Shown: in pieces, positions 13,594-22,886 of the stretch
Numbering within the stretch: position 1 is the first letter of the stretch
How the letters are laid out: each line of letters begins with the position of its first letter
Made by a program: the position numbers and the translations under genes
Notes under the pieces: generated by a model
What the model saw: the letters and a program-made list of their open reading frames with translations, nothing else
Databases searched by the model: none
What the model was told of the DNA's origin: nothing
NCBI RefSeq assembly: GCF_013522705.1
Contig: NZ_JAAMRE010000010.1
Coordinates: 1 to 64,000 of the forward strand
DNA length: 64,000 nt
Reading direction: 5' to 3'
Source of the DNA: Pseudomonas lurida
Lineage (GTDB): Bacteria; Pseudomonadota; Gammaproteobacteria; Pseudomonadales; Pseudomonadaceae

Positions 13594-15300
13594 TTAAGCC
13601 CCCGTCCTGATCTGCTGAGCACCGACCAACCGCTCCAACGCCTCGCCCAATCCCGGTGCCTTGTCACCCATCAACAGGTGCCAAACCCCGTTTTCCAGTC
13701 GGCTGACACCCTGGCAACCCAGGGCAGTGAGATCAGCTTCGGACAACACCGAATCGTCCCTCAGCGCCACCCGCAATCGCGTCATCGCCACGGCTTCCAA
13801 CTGCCGCACATTCTCTCGGCCACCCAGGGCGCTCAGCCACTTTTCGGCTTCCTGCACATCCACCGTCAGCGGTTTATCCACAGGCGCTGCCGCTGCCGGC
13901 GTGCTGCCAACAAAGGACGGCATAGCGAGGCGAATTTCATCGGCGATGCTGTCGGCCATCGGCCCGACCACGACCTGCAAACTCCCACCATTGCCGGGCC
14001 GCACCATGGCCATGGCGCCCAGCGCTTTGAGGTCGGCATCCACCGCCTTGTTACGGTCGACCATGTCCAGGCGTAGACGCGTGGTGCAGGCGCCGACGCT
14101 CAGCAGGTTGTCCGCGCCGCCCAATGCACGGATGTACGCCGTGGCGCGTTGGTTGTCGCTCATCGTTTCAGCCTGCGCCACCTGGATATCTTCACGGCCC
14201 GGCGTCTTCAGGTTGAAGCGGCGGATGCAATAGCTGAATACCGAGTAGTAGATCGCCGCATACGCCAGCCCCACCGGCACCACCAGCCAGCCGTTGGTGG
14301 ACTTGCCCCAGCCCAGCACCATGTCGATAAAGCCACCGGAGAAGGTAAAGCCCAGGTGGATGTTCAGCATGTTGGTGATCGCCATCGACAGGCCGGTCAG
14401 CACGGCATGGATCAGGTACAAAAACGGCGCCAGAAACATAAAGGCGAATTCGATCGGCTCGGTCACGCCGGTCAAAAATGAGGTCAGCGCCATCGACAGG
14501 AAAATCCCGCCCATCACCTTGCGCCGCTCCGGCAAGGCACTGCGGTACATCGCCAGGCACGCGGCGGGCAGGCCGAACAGCATCACCGGGAACATGCCGG
14601 TCATGAACTGGCCGCCCTTGGGGTCGCCGGCAAAATAGCGGGTCAGGTCGCCCGTCACCACCGCGCCGGTGGCCGGGTCGGTAAAGCTGCCGAACACGAA
14701 CCAGGCCATATTGTTGAGGATGTGGTGCAGGCCGGTGACGATCAGCAGGCGGTTGAACACACCGAACACAAATGCGCCGAGGCTGCCGCTTTCCATCAGC
14801 AGCACCCCGAAGCTGTTGATGCCGTGCTGGATCGGCGGCCAGATCAGGCCGAACACCACGCCCAGGCCCACGGCCGAAAACCCGGTGACTATAGGTACAA
14901 ACCGTCGCCCGCCGAAGAACGCCAGGTATTCCGGCAACTTGATGTCCTTGAAGCGGTTGTACAACGCGCCGGCCATCAAGCCGCTGGCGATACCCGCAAG
15001 CATGCCCATATTGATGGTGCTGTCCATCACCTTGAGGGTGGAGATCATCACCAGATAACCGATGGCCCCGGCCAATCCGGCGGTGCCGTTGTTGTCGCGG
15101 GCAAAGCCCACGGCGATGCCGATGGCGAAGATCAGCGCCAGGTTGGCGAAGATCGCCTGGCCGGCGTCGTGCATCACCGCGATGTTCAGCAGGTCGGTGT
15201 CGCCCAGGCGCAGCAAGAGGCCGGCGATCGGCAGGATTGCGATCGGCAGCATCAGTGCCCGGCCCAGGCGTTGCAGGCCTTCAATGAAGTATTGATACAT
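13594..15300 (-). CDS. nagE: PTS N-acetylglucosamine transporter IICB
   Basis: The 568-aa protein imports and phosphorylates N-acetylglucosamine. An EIIC membrane domain (about residues 1-370, start MYQYFIEGLQRLGRALMLP) is followed by an EIIB domain with the phosphocysteine Cys405 in VGACTTRLRL. A second EIIB-like domain (about 480-565) has Ala505 in place of the cysteine (AVAMTRLRV) and so should not carry phosphate. There is no IIA domain here; it is supplied by the neighbouring nagF product. It is the last gene of the nag operon, 27 bp after nagF, and ends at a bidirectional terminator. Confidence 0.93.
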   Translation of the reverse strand: MYQYFIEGLQRLGRALMLPIAILPIAGLLLRLGDTDLLNIAVMHDAGQAIFANLALIFAIGIAVGFARDNNGTAGLAGAIGYLVMISTLKVMDSTINMGMLAGIASGLMAGALYNRFKDIKLPEYLAFFGGRRFVPIVTGFSAVGLGVVFGLIWPPIQHGINSFGVLLMESGSLGAFVFGVFNRLLIVTGLHHILNNMAWFVFGSFTDPATGAVVTGDLTRYFAGDPKGGQFMTGMFPVMLFGLPAACLAMYRSALPERRKVMGGIFLSMALTSFLTGVTEPIEFAFMFLAPFLYLIHAVLTGLSMAITNMLNIHLGFTFSGGFIDMVLGWGKSTNGWLVVPVGLAYAAIYYSVFSYCIRRFNLKTPGREDIQVAQAETMSDNQRATAYIRALGGADNLLSVGACTTRLRLDMVDRNKAVDADLKALGAMAMVRPGNGGSLQVVVGPMADSIADEIRLAMPSFVGSTPAAAAPVDKPLTVDVQEAEKWLSALGGRENVRQLEAVAMTRLRVALRDDSVLSEADLTALGCQGVSRLENGVWHLLMGDKAPGLGEALERLVGAQQIRTGA

Positions 15301-15327
15301 GGCGTGTCTCCTTTTTTCTTGTTGTTG

Positions 15328-17853
15328 TCAGCTCAGCGGCCAGTGGTGTTGACAGGCGTGGCGAACGGCTTTGGCGCTGCTCAGGTCGAGCAGCCCTTGG
15401 CTCAATTGCCGGCATTGCGCCGCGTCCAGGTGGCGGACGCGGTCCTTGATTTCGCCGATCTGCAGCGGGCTCACCGACAGTTCGCGTACGCCCAGGCCAA
15501 CCAGTACCGGCGTGGCCAGCGGATCGGAGGCGAGGGCACCGCACACACCGACCCAACGCTCGTGTTTTGCCGCGCCGGCGCAGGTCTGGGCGATCAGCCG
15601 CAGCAGTGCCGGGTGCAAGGCATCGACCCGTGCGGCGAGGCCGGCGTGGTCGCGGTCCATGGCCAGGGTGTACTGGGACAGGTCATTGGTGCCGATCGAG
15701 AGGAAATCCGCATGCTCGGCCAGTTGCTCGGCCATCAGCGCGGCGGCGGGCACTTCGATCATCACCCCGAGTTCAGGGCGCTGGGTCAGTTCCAGCTCCG
15801 CGCACAGCTCATCCAGGCGCTGGCGGACCTGCAGCAGCTCGTCCACCTCACTGACCATCGGCAACAGGATCCGACAACGCGCCAACGGGCGCACTTGCAG
15901 CAGCGCACGCAGTTGCTGGTCGAGCAGTTCCGGCCGGACCTGGGCCATGCGAATGCCGCGCAGGCCCAGCACCGGGTTGGCCTCGACGGGCAGTGGCAGG
16001 TAATCGAGCTGCTTGTCGCCACCCACGTCGATGGTGCGGATGATCACCGACTTGTCGCCCATGGCATCCAATACCGCTTGATAGGCTTGGCGCTGCTCCT
16101 GTTCATCCGGCGCGGTGCGGCGGTCGACGAACAGGAACTCGGTGCGCAGCAGGCCGACGCCATCGGCACCGTTTTCAAACGCCACCTGGGTTTCGGCACT
16201 GGAGGCCACATTGGCGGCCACCTCAATGCTCACATCGTCGAGGGTGCGCGCGGGCTGTCGAGCCTGGGCCTGTTGCTGTTGACGCCGCAGTTGCTGCGCG
16301 TCGCGAATCTGGTGCACCTGGGCGTGGCGCGCCTCGCTGGGCGCCAGTTCCAGGCGGCCGTTGGCGGCGTCGAGCACCACGCGCTGGCCCTGGGGCACGT
16401 CGAGCACGTCGGCGCCCAGCGCGACCACACAGGGAAGGCCTTTAGCGCGCGCCAGGATCGCGACATGGGACGTGGCCCCGCCTGCTGCCATGCAGATGCC
16501 CACCGCTTGCTGCGCACTCAGTTGCAACAAGTCCGAAGGCGTCAACTCGTGCGCGCTGACAATCGAACCGGCCGGCAATTCGACGTGCCAGGCCTCGCCC
16601 AGCAATGCGCGCAGCACGCGTTGCTGCAGGTCGCGCAGGTCGTTGGCACGTTCGGCAAACAAGGGTTTACCCAGTGCGAGCAACACCGTGCATTGGGCCT
16701 GGGTGGCATCGCGCCAGGCATGAGTGGCGGCGCTGCCGTGTTCGATGGCGGCGGTGGCGGCTTCGATCAGGGCAGGGTCTTCCAGCAGGGCGAGGTGGGC
16801 GGCGAAGATCTCTTCTTCCTCGACATGCTGGCGCTGGCGAGCGTGGTCCAGGGTGGTGCGGATTTCACTGCGCACTTGCTCCAGGGCGGCGTCCAGGCGT
16901 TGCCGTTGGTCGTCGACCGCGTGTGTGCCGATATCCGCCGGCAGTTCGATGCCGGCGAGGCGGAACAACGGCCCGCACGCCAGGCCGGGCGCGGCGCACA
17001 CGCCCTGCAGCACGTTGGCTTCGTTGCTGGCCCGACGTGGTGGCGCCGCTACAGGTGCGACGTGTTGTGCTGTGACCGGGACTGACAAGGCGGCAATCAA
17101 TGCCTGCAACGCCGCTTCGCCGTCCGTACCACGGCAGCTGACCCGCACTTCATCACCCTCGCCGATCCCCAAGCCCATCAAGCCGACCAGGCTGTCGCAC
17201 GGCGCCGATTTATCGCCGTAATGCAAGCGTGCCTGGCTGCTGAAACCCAGTGCGGTTTTGCGGATCAGCGCCGCAGGGCGCGCATGCAGACCGCCCCGAT
17301 GGGTGATACGCACGCTGGCGCTGGCTTCAGCGCTCACGTTATCCACAGCGGTTTCATCACCGACGGTCGAGCGAGCGAGTACCCGCATCAGCGGCTCGCC
17401 GACCTTGACCGTTTTACGCGCCAGAGGCTGCAGCTCGAACTGTTCGCCATTGGTCAGGATGATCAGGCTGACCAAACTTTTGCACCGGCGCGCAAGGCGA
17501 TCCAGATCAAACTGCACCAGCGCCTGGCCGTTTGTCACTCGCGCGCCGTCCTTGACCAGCAACGCAAAGCCTTCGCCGTTCAGTTCCACGGTATCGATGC
17601 CCACATGCATGAGCAGTTCGGCACCGTTGTCGGCGCGGATCGTCAGCGCGTGGCCGGTGCGCGCGACATGAATGATCACCCCGTCACAGGGCGCATGCAG
17701 GCAGTCGTTCAACGGGTCGATGGCAATGCCGTCGCCCATGGCGTGGCTCGCGAACACCTCGTCGGGGACCTGGCCCAGGGTCAGCACGGGGCCGCTCAGG
17801 GGCGCGCTGAGTGTGAGTTCTTTATTGTTGTTGGACATGGGCACGGTACTCAT
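15328..17853 (-). CDS. nagF: Fused PTS EIIA-HPr-EI phosphotransferase
   Basis: This 841-aa multiphosphoryl carrier passes phosphate from phosphoenolpyruvate to the NagE IICB. The domain order is EIIA of the glucose type (His83 in LLMHVGID), HPr (His190 in GLHARPA) and enzyme I (His463 in GGATSHVAIL, then the PEP-binding barrel with GTNDLSQYTLAMDR). All three phosphohistidines are present. The start could also be the second Met (MSNNNKEL), as neither has a strong ribosome binding site. Together with NagE it makes a self-contained sugar phosphotransferase chain. It corresponds to nagF, by my recollection of the P. aeruginosa order. Confidence 0.92.
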   Translation of the reverse strand: MSTVPMSNNNKELTLSAPLSGPVLTLGQVPDEVFASHAMGDGIAIDPLNDCLHAPCDGVIIHVARTGHALTIRADNGAELLMHVGIDTVELNGEGFALLVKDGARVTNGQALVQFDLDRLARRCKSLVSLIILTNGEQFELQPLARKTVKVGEPLMRVLARSTVGDETAVDNVSAEASASVRITHRGGLHARPAALIRKTALGFSSQARLHYGDKSAPCDSLVGLMGLGIGEGDEVRVSCRGTDGEAALQALIAALSVPVTAQHVAPVAAPPRRASNEANVLQGVCAAPGLACGPLFRLAGIELPADIGTHAVDDQRQRLDAALEQVRSEIRTTLDHARQRQHVEEEEIFAAHLALLEDPALIEAATAAIEHGSAATHAWRDATQAQCTVLLALGKPLFAERANDLRDLQQRVLRALLGEAWHVELPAGSIVSAHELTPSDLLQLSAQQAVGICMAAGGATSHVAILARAKGLPCVVALGADVLDVPQGQRVVLDAANGRLELAPSEARHAQVHQIRDAQQLRRQQQQAQARQPARTLDDVSIEVAANVASSAETQVAFENGADGVGLLRTEFLFVDRRTAPDEQEQRQAYQAVLDAMGDKSVIIRTIDVGGDKQLDYLPLPVEANPVLGLRGIRMAQVRPELLDQQLRALLQVRPLARCRILLPMVSEVDELLQVRQRLDELCAELELTQRPELGVMIEVPAAALMAEQLAEHADFLSIGTNDLSQYTLAMDRDHAGLAARVDALHPALLRLIAQTCAGAAKHERWVGVCGALASDPLATPVLVGLGVRELSVSPLQIGEIKDRVRHLDAAQCRQLSQGLLDLSSAKAVRHACQHHWPLS

Positions 17854-17874
17854 CAGGAAAACACGGCAATCGAC

Positions 17875-18897
17875 TCAGTGAGTGCGAGTGACTTTGCTCA
17901 GGTGGCGCGGCTGGTCCGGGTCCATGCCGCGCGCCACGGCCAGGCCGGCGGCCATCACGTAGAAGCTCTGGATCGCCAGGATCGGGTCCAGGCTCGGGTG
18001 TTCGGCGCGGCTCAGGGTCAGGTCGCGTTCGGCGATATCGTCCGGCGCGGCCAGCAATACACGGGCGCCGCGTTGGCGCATGTCGGCGGCCAGCGTCAGC
18101 AGGCCGGCCTGTTCGGCGCCGCGCGGGGCGAACACCAGCAATGGGTAATTTTCGTCGATCAACGCCATCGGCCCGTGGCGCACTTCGGCGCTGCTGAAAG
18201 CTTCGGCCTGGATTGCCGAGGTTTCCTTGAGTTTGAGCGCGGCTTCCTGGGCGACGGCAAAACCGGCACCACGGCCGATCACCATCAAGCGCTGACTGTC
18301 GCGCAGGGCCTCGACGGCTTGGTGCCAATCCTGTCCGGCGGCGTCGCGCAGGCCCTCGGGCAACGCCTGGCAGGCTTGCAGCAAGTCTGCTTCCTGGTTC
18401 CAGTGCCCCACCAATAGGGCGCTGGCACTGAGGGTGGCGATAAAACTTTTGGTGGCGGCCACGCTCAGCTCCGGCCCGGCGCACAGCGGTACGTGGCATT
18501 CGCACGCGGCTTGCAGCGGTGACGCTTCAGCGTTGACCAACGAGATGCTCAACGCACCGCGCTTGCGCAGCAGGCGCAGGCTGTCCACCAGGTCCGGACT
18601 TTGGCCGGACTGCGAGAACCCGAACGCTACCTGGCCGCTGACCTTCAACGGCGCTTGCAGCAACGTGACCACCGACATCGGCAACGACGCCACCGGAATC
18701 CCCACATGCTGCATGGCCAGGTAGGCGAAGTAGCTGGCGGCGTGGTCCGAACTGCCACGGGCGATGGTCATCGCCACCTGCGGCGGCTGGCGGCGCAAGC
18801 GGCCGGCGATTTCTTCCAGCGGCGGGCCCAGGCGTTGCAGTTGCGCGGCGACCGCGTCAGCGGAGGCGAGGGCCTCTTCAAGCATTTTTGAAGTCAA
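17875..18897 (-). CDS. SIS-domain glucosamine-6-phosphate deaminase (NagB-II type)
   Basis: The 340-aa protein has two sugar-isomerase (SIS) modules like the C-terminal half of GlmS but no glutaminase domain. Typical stretches are ARGSSDHAASYFAYLA (about residue 47), GFSQSGQSPD (about 93) and SAEVRHGPMALID (about 241). In nag operons such proteins replace the classical NagB and convert glucosamine-6-phosphate to fructose-6-phosphate. The gene overlaps the nagA end by 20 bp. No classical nagB is present in the window, which supports this role. Confidence 0.82.
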   Translation of the reverse strand: MTSKMLEEALASADAVAAQLQRLGPPLEEIAGRLRRQPPQVAMTIARGSSDHAASYFAYLAMQHVGIPVASLPMSVVTLLQAPLKVSGQVAFGFSQSGQSPDLVDSLRLLRKRGALSISLVNAEASPLQAACECHVPLCAGPELSVAATKSFIATLSASALLVGHWNQEADLLQACQALPEGLRDAAGQDWHQAVEALRDSQRLMVIGRGAGFAVAQEAALKLKETSAIQAEAFSSAEVRHGPMALIDENYPLLVFAPRGAEQAGLLTLAADMRQRGARVLLAAPDDIAERDLTLSRAEHPSLDPILAIQSFYVMAAGLAVARGMDPDQPRHLSKVTRTH

Positions 18898-19984
18898 CGG
18901 TGTCTCCTTCGACCATTACGTCAGTGAGGTGCAGGGAGCGGTCCAGGCGCACGCAGTCGGCATAGCTGCCGGGTTGCAGGCGGCCGCGTTCTTCCAGGCC
19001 CAGGTAGTCCGCCGGAAATTGCGACAGGCGTTGAGAGGCTTCGCTGATGGGCAGGCCGATCTTCACCAGGTTGCGCAGCGCCTGGTCCATGGTCAGCGTG
19101 CTGCCCGCCAGGGTGCCGTCGGCCAGGCGCACGCCGCCCAGGCATTTGGTCACGGTGTGGCTGCCCAGCTTGTATTCGCCGTCGGGCATGCCGGCGGCGG
19201 CGGTGGAGTCGGTGACGCAGTACAGGCATGGGATCGAGCGCAACGCCACACGGATGGCGCCTGGGTGCACATGAAGCAGGTCCGGGATCAGCTCGGCGTA
19301 CTTGGCATGGGCCAGTGCGGCGCCGACGATCCCGGGCTCGCGGTGATGCAGCGGGCTCATAGCGTTGTACAAGTGGGTGAAACTGGTGGCACCAGCGGCG
19401 AGGGCGGCGACGCCTTCTTCATAGCTGCCCAGGGTATGGCCGATCTGCATGCGTACGCCGCGTTCGCTGAGGGCGCGGATCAACGCATCGTGGCCGGCGA
19501 TTTCCGGTGCGATGGTGATCACTCGGATCGGCGCCAGGCGCAGATAGGCCTCGACTTCCTCCATCAAGGCGGTGTGGGCGAAATTAGGTTGGGCGCCGAG
19601 TTTTCCCGGATTGATGTAGGGCCCTTCCAGGTGCACGCCGAGTACACGTGCGCAGCCGGCGGGGCGCTGCTCGCAGAAAGTGCCGAGCTGGCCCAGTACG
19701 CGGGAGATCTCGTCCACCGGCGCGGTCATGGTGGTGGCCAGCAGCGACGTGGTGCCGAAGCGCACATGGGTGCGGGTGATCGTCTGGAAGGCGCAGGTGC
19801 CTTGCATGATGTCCTTGCCGCCACCGCCGTGCACATGCAGGTCGATAAAGCCCGGTAGCAGGTAGGGCAGATCGTTGTCGGCCGGGTCGCAGGGCGTGCC
19901 TTCAATGGCGGTCACCTTGCCATGTGCATGCGCCAGGCGGCCACGAATCCAACCGTCGGGCGTGAGGATATTGTCTTCGGACAT
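18878..19984 (-). CDS. nagA: N-acetylglucosamine-6-phosphate deacetylase
   Basis: This 368-aa amidohydrolase removes the acetyl group from GlcNAc-6-phosphate. The metal-binding FIDLHVHGGGG motif is at about residues 45-55, HLEGPYIN near 120, IGHTLGSYEEG near 180 and the catalytic VTDSTAAAGM near 260. The length is that of the family. It lies 9 bp after nagR and overlaps the deaminase gene, so it is in the same transcript. Confidence 0.95.
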   Translation of the reverse strand: MSEDNILTPDGWIRGRLAHAHGKVTAIEGTPCDPADNDLPYLLPGFIDLHVHGGGGKDIMQGTCAFQTITRTHVRFGTTSLLATTMTAPVDEISRVLGQLGTFCEQRPAGCARVLGVHLEGPYINPGKLGAQPNFAHTALMEEVEAYLRLAPIRVITIAPEIAGHDALIRALSERGVRMQIGHTLGSYEEGVAALAAGATSFTHLYNAMSPLHHREPGIVGAALAHAKYAELIPDLLHVHPGAIRVALRSIPCLYCVTDSTAAAGMPDGEYKLGSHTVTKCLGGVRLADGTLAGSTLTMDQALRNLVKIGLPISEASQRLSQFPADYLGLEERGRLQPGSYADCVRLDRSLHLTDVMVEGDTVDFKNA

Positions 19985-19993
19985 GGCAGTTCT

Positions 19994-20752
19994 CTAAGGC
20001 CGCAGCTCGGCGGCAAAGTCGTATCTGCGCAGCTCCGCTACGAAGTCGTAGTAGTCGTTGCGGCAGTAGGTGTCGGTGATTTCTATCGGTGTGTTGTCGG
20101 CGGTGTAACCCACGCGGGTCATCAGCAACATGGCGGTGCCTGGAGCGATGCCCACCAGCGCGGCGAATTCGTCCGAGGCGTTGATCGCCTGAATGTGCTG
20201 CAGCGCGCGCATGATGGGTTTGCCGATGCTTTCCAGGTACTCGTAGAGCGAGTTGCCGATGGCTTGCGGCTGTGGAAGAACCGAGGCAGGCATTGTGGTC
20301 ATTTCAATTGCCATCACCGTGTCGTCAGCCTTGCGCAGCCGCTTGAGGCGCGCCACTTTGTCGGTGGGCGACAAGGCCAGGCGGATCAGCTCTTCGTGGG
20401 TTGGCTGGGTGATGTCGCGCTCCAGCCATTGGGAGCTGGGCACAAAGCCCTTGAGACGCAACATCTCGCTGAACCCCGAGAGGCGCGACAGCGGCTGTTC
20501 CAGGCGTGGCGTGATAAAGGTCCCGGAGCCTTGGCTGCGGCGGATCAGGCCTTGGGCAAACAGCACCTCGAGTGCCTTGCGGGCCGTGACCCGCGAGATG
20601 TTCAACTGGTCACTGAGTGCCCGTTCCGAGGGCAACGCCTGTTCGGATTTCCACTCGCCGGCATGGATCGCGGCTTCCAGCTTACGCGCCAATTGCAGAT
20701 ACAGCGGCGTGGATTGTTTGTCGTCGGGGCGCAGGGCCAGGATGGGATTCAT
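19994..20752 (-). CDS. nagR: GntR/HutC-family regulator of nag genes
   Basis: The 252-aa product has an N-terminal GntR winged helix (residues about 14-85, PLYLQLARKLEAAIH, LPSERALSDQLNISRVTARKAL) and a C-terminal UTRA ligand-binding domain. It is first in the operon, so it likely represses its own transcript until an amino-sugar phosphate binds. Two copies of AAGTGGTATTA in inverted orientation upstream are good operator candidates. The symbol nagR (also called nagQ) is assigned by context. Confidence 0.85.
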   Translation of the reverse strand: MNPILALRPDDKQSTPLYLQLARKLEAAIHAGEWKSEQALPSERALSDQLNISRVTARKALEVLFAQGLIRRSQGSGTFITPRLEQPLSRLSGFSEMLRLKGFVPSSQWLERDITQPTHEELIRLALSPTDKVARLKRLRKADDTVMAIEMTTMPASVLPQPQAIGNSLYEYLESIGKPIMRALQHIQAINASDEFAALVGIAPGTAMLLMTRVGYTADNTPIEITDTYCRNDYYDFVAELRRYDFAAELRP

Positions 20753-20807
20753 CTGTCAGGTTTCCGATGCGTTATTGGAGTGTTGTCGCCCGGTAATGGC
20801 CGAAAAC

Positions 20808-20899
20808 TAATACCACTTAAATACCATGTCAATGCCACCAGAACAGTGCGTACAGGGCTGTCAGGGCTCTGTTCAGGTGCCTGGTTTCAAGTGGTATTA
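20808..20899. promoter_or_regulatory. Candidate NagR operator pair
   Basis: TAATACCACTT (20808-20818) and AAGTGGTATTA (20889-20899) are exact 11-bp inverted copies 70 bp apart, upstream of nagR. The first copy is extended by AAATACCA, giving two TACCA units 11 bp apart. GntR/HutC regulators bind short GGTAT-containing sites, so autoregulation of the nag operon is the likely role. Looping between the sites is possible but not shown. Confidence 0.5.
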
Positions 20900-21012
20900 G
20901 AGAGGTCTTCCGCGCGTGCATAACGGCGTAGCCGGCGCGGTGAACTGGTATTCACCGGCGGGCATTGTCGGGGGAGGTTTTTTTTTCGAATTATTTTACG
21001 AGTGGTCGACGA

Positions 21013-21516
21013 TTACGGCCGGATCTCGATCAGCGTGCCATCCTTGACCAGGTTCCAGACTTCGCGCATGTCCACATTGCGCATACCGATGCAGCCGTCG
21101 GTCCAGTCCAGGGTGTGGAACCACTGTTCCGGGTAGTCCTCGGTGTCGGGGGTGCCGTGGATCATGATCATGCTGCCGGGCTTGACGCCTTCGCGGCGTG
21201 CGCGTGCGGCATCGCTGATATTAGGGTAGGAGATGTGCATGGCCAGGTTGAAGCGCTCACTGGTCTTGCGCCAGTCGATCCAATACAGGCCTTCGGGTGT
21301 GCGGCGATCGCCTTCGATCAGCTTGGGGCCTTTGGGGTTCTTGCCCAGGGAGATGCGATAGGTCTTGAGCGGCTTGCCGTCGTTGATCAGTTGCAACTGA
21401 TGGGCGGACTTGAGTACCAGGACTTTCTCGACCGGCTTGCCGCCCAGGGTTTCCAGGGTGGAGGCTGACGACAACGCGGCGAACGACAGGCAGAGCAAAG
21501 CAAGCAACCAACGCAT
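21013..21516 (-). CDS. L,D-transpeptidase (YkuD) family protein
   Basis: The 167-aa protein has a signal peptide (MRWLLALLCLSFAALSSAS) and a YkuD domain with the active-site pair His120 (MIMIHGTP) and Cys142 (TDGCIGMRN). Family members cross-link peptidoglycan or attach proteins to it in the periplasm. It is short, a single domain with no binding module, like other small YafK/YkuD proteins of Pseudomonas. It stands alone, convergent with nothing and 37 bp from the NUDIX gene on the same strand. Confidence 0.85.
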   Translation of the reverse strand: MRWLLALLCLSFAALSSASTLETLGGKPVEKVLVLKSAHQLQLINDGKPLKTYRISLGKNPKGPKLIEGDRRTPEGLYWIDWRKTSERFNLAMHISYPNISDAARARREGVKPGSMIMIHGTPDTEDYPEQWFHTLDWTDGCIGMRNVDMREVWNLVKDGTLIEIRP

Positions 21517-21553
21517 TGAAACGATTTCCCTTTGAAGGCCGTCTGCCGGTTTG

Positions 21554-22102
21554 TTATTGGGCGGGCTTGGCGAGTGGCGGCACCGATTCGCTGCGTACCG
21601 GGTAGGCCTGTTGCCTGCGGTCAGCGAAGAAGCATTCTAAGGTACGCCCGACCGTGCGGAAAGCCAGCTCGGACCAAGGGATGTCGGCTTCGGCGAACAG
21701 CTTCACTTCCAGGCTCTCGGCACCTGCGGCGAAGTCGAGGTCGATCAGCTCGGCGCGGTAGAAAATATGCACCTGGCTGATGTGCGGCACGTTGATCAAC
21801 GTGTAGAGGCTCAAGTTGCGCACGCGGGCACAGGCTTCTTCCAGGGTTTCGCGCATGGCGGCCTGTTCCACCGTTTCGCCGTTTTCCATGAAGCCGGCCG
21901 GCAGGGTCCAGTAACCCAGGCGCGGCTCGATGGCGCGGCGGCACAACAGCACGTGGTCGCCCCACACCGGCACGGTGCCGGCGACGATATTGGGGTTCTG
22001 ATAATGAATGGTCGAGCAGTGATCGCACACATAGCGAAGGCGCGCGTCGCCATCGGGAATGCGTTGGGTCACCGGTTTACCGCACTGGCTGCAGAATTTC
22101 AT
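21554..22102 (-). CDS. NUDIX hydrolase with N-terminal zinc ribbon
   Basis: The 182-aa product begins MKFCSQCGKPV and has a four-cysteine zinc ribbon (CSQC...CDHC), then a NUDIX fold. The NUDIX box reads GFMENGETVEQAAMRETLEEA, followed by Cys where the consensus has Gly. Relatives hydrolyse NADH, ADP-ribose or similar dinucleotides; the substrate here is open. The frame is open to 22129, but the ATG at 22102 has an AGGA box at proper distance and starts directly at the zinc ribbon, so I prefer it. Confidence 0.85.
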   Translation of the reverse strand: MKFCSQCGKPVTQRIPDGDARLRYVCDHCSTIHYQNPNIVAGTVPVWGDHVLLCRRAIEPRLGYWTLPAGFMENGETVEQAAMRETLEEACARVRNLSLYTLINVPHISQVHIFYRAELIDLDFAAGAESLEVKLFAEADIPWSELAFRTVGRTLECFFADRRQQAYPVRSESVPPLAKPAQ

Positions 22103-22248
22103 GCTGGGGTTCCTGGAGAGTGCGTCCATCTTGGCTTGGGGCCAGGCGTTCCTGCAAGTTGTCGTTTAGCGACACCGCTCCGGTTTGGGCTTGGGCGCCC
22201 GCGCGCTTTGGTGCATGATGCCAGGTAGCCAACAGATCGAGATGACTC

Positions 22249-22851
22249 ATGCTGGACGAGCTACTTCGCCGGGTAAGCAATCACACGCCGCATACGCTGG
22301 AGACTGACGGGCGTTTCCCTGAAGCGGCGGTGCTGGTGCCGATCACCCGCAGTGACGAACCTGAGCTGATCCTGACCCTGCGCGCCAGCGGCCTGTCGAC
22401 CCACGGTGGCGAAGTGGCCTTTCCCGGTGGGCGCCGTGACCCCGAAGACCCGGACCTGATCTTCACCGCCCTGCGCGAAGCTGAGGAAGAAATCGGCCTG
22501 GCACCGGGCCTGGTGGAAATTATCGGCCCCCTGAGTCCACTGATCTCACTGCATGGCATTCGTGTCACGCCTTATGTCGGTGTCATCCCCGACTACGTCG
22601 AGTACCTGGCCAACGATGCCGAGATTGCCGCTGTCTTCAGCGTACCCTTGGATTTTTTCCGACAGGACCCGCGCGAACATACCCACAGGATCGACTACCA
22701 AGGCCGTAGTTGGTATGTGCCCAGCTATCGTTATGGCGAGTACAAAATCTGGGGGTTGACGGCAATCATGATCGTCGAGCTGATCAACGTGCTCTATGAC
22801 GACGCGCAGATCAGCCTGCACAATCCACCCAAGAGCTTTATTAATCGCTAA
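22249..22851 (+). CDS. CoA pyrophosphatase-type NUDIX hydrolase
   Basis: The 200-aa protein carries the UPF0035 signature (LSTHGGEVAFPGGRRDPEDP) joined to a NUDIX box ending ALREAEEEIGL. This combination marks the NudL/coenzyme A diphosphatase group, which cleaves CoA to 4-phosphopantetheine and 3',5'-ADP. It is divergent from the other NUDIX gene and begins a run of plus-strand genes with the gamma-carbonic anhydrase 35 bp downstream. Confidence 0.85.
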   Translation: MLDELLRRVSNHTPHTLETDGRFPEAAVLVPITRSDEPELILTLRASGLSTHGGEVAFPGGRRDPEDPDLIFTALREAEEEIGLAPGLVEIIGPLSPLISLHGIRVTPYVGVIPDYVEYLANDAEIAAVFSVPLDFFRQDPREHTHRIDYQGRSWYVPSYRYGEYKIWGLTAIMIVELINVLYDDAQISLHNPPKSFINR

Positions 22852-22886
22852 GCCATCGAACGAATGGCCCGCCGTGAGGAATAACC

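Noticed and set aside
14722..17085. Long plus-strand open frame of 787 codons
   Set aside because: It is antisense to nagE and nagF, both well supported, and has no recognisable domain.
17822..18505. Minus-strand open frame inside the NagB-II gene
   Set aside because: It is a shifted frame of the SIS-domain gene, Arg/Pro-rich, without motifs.
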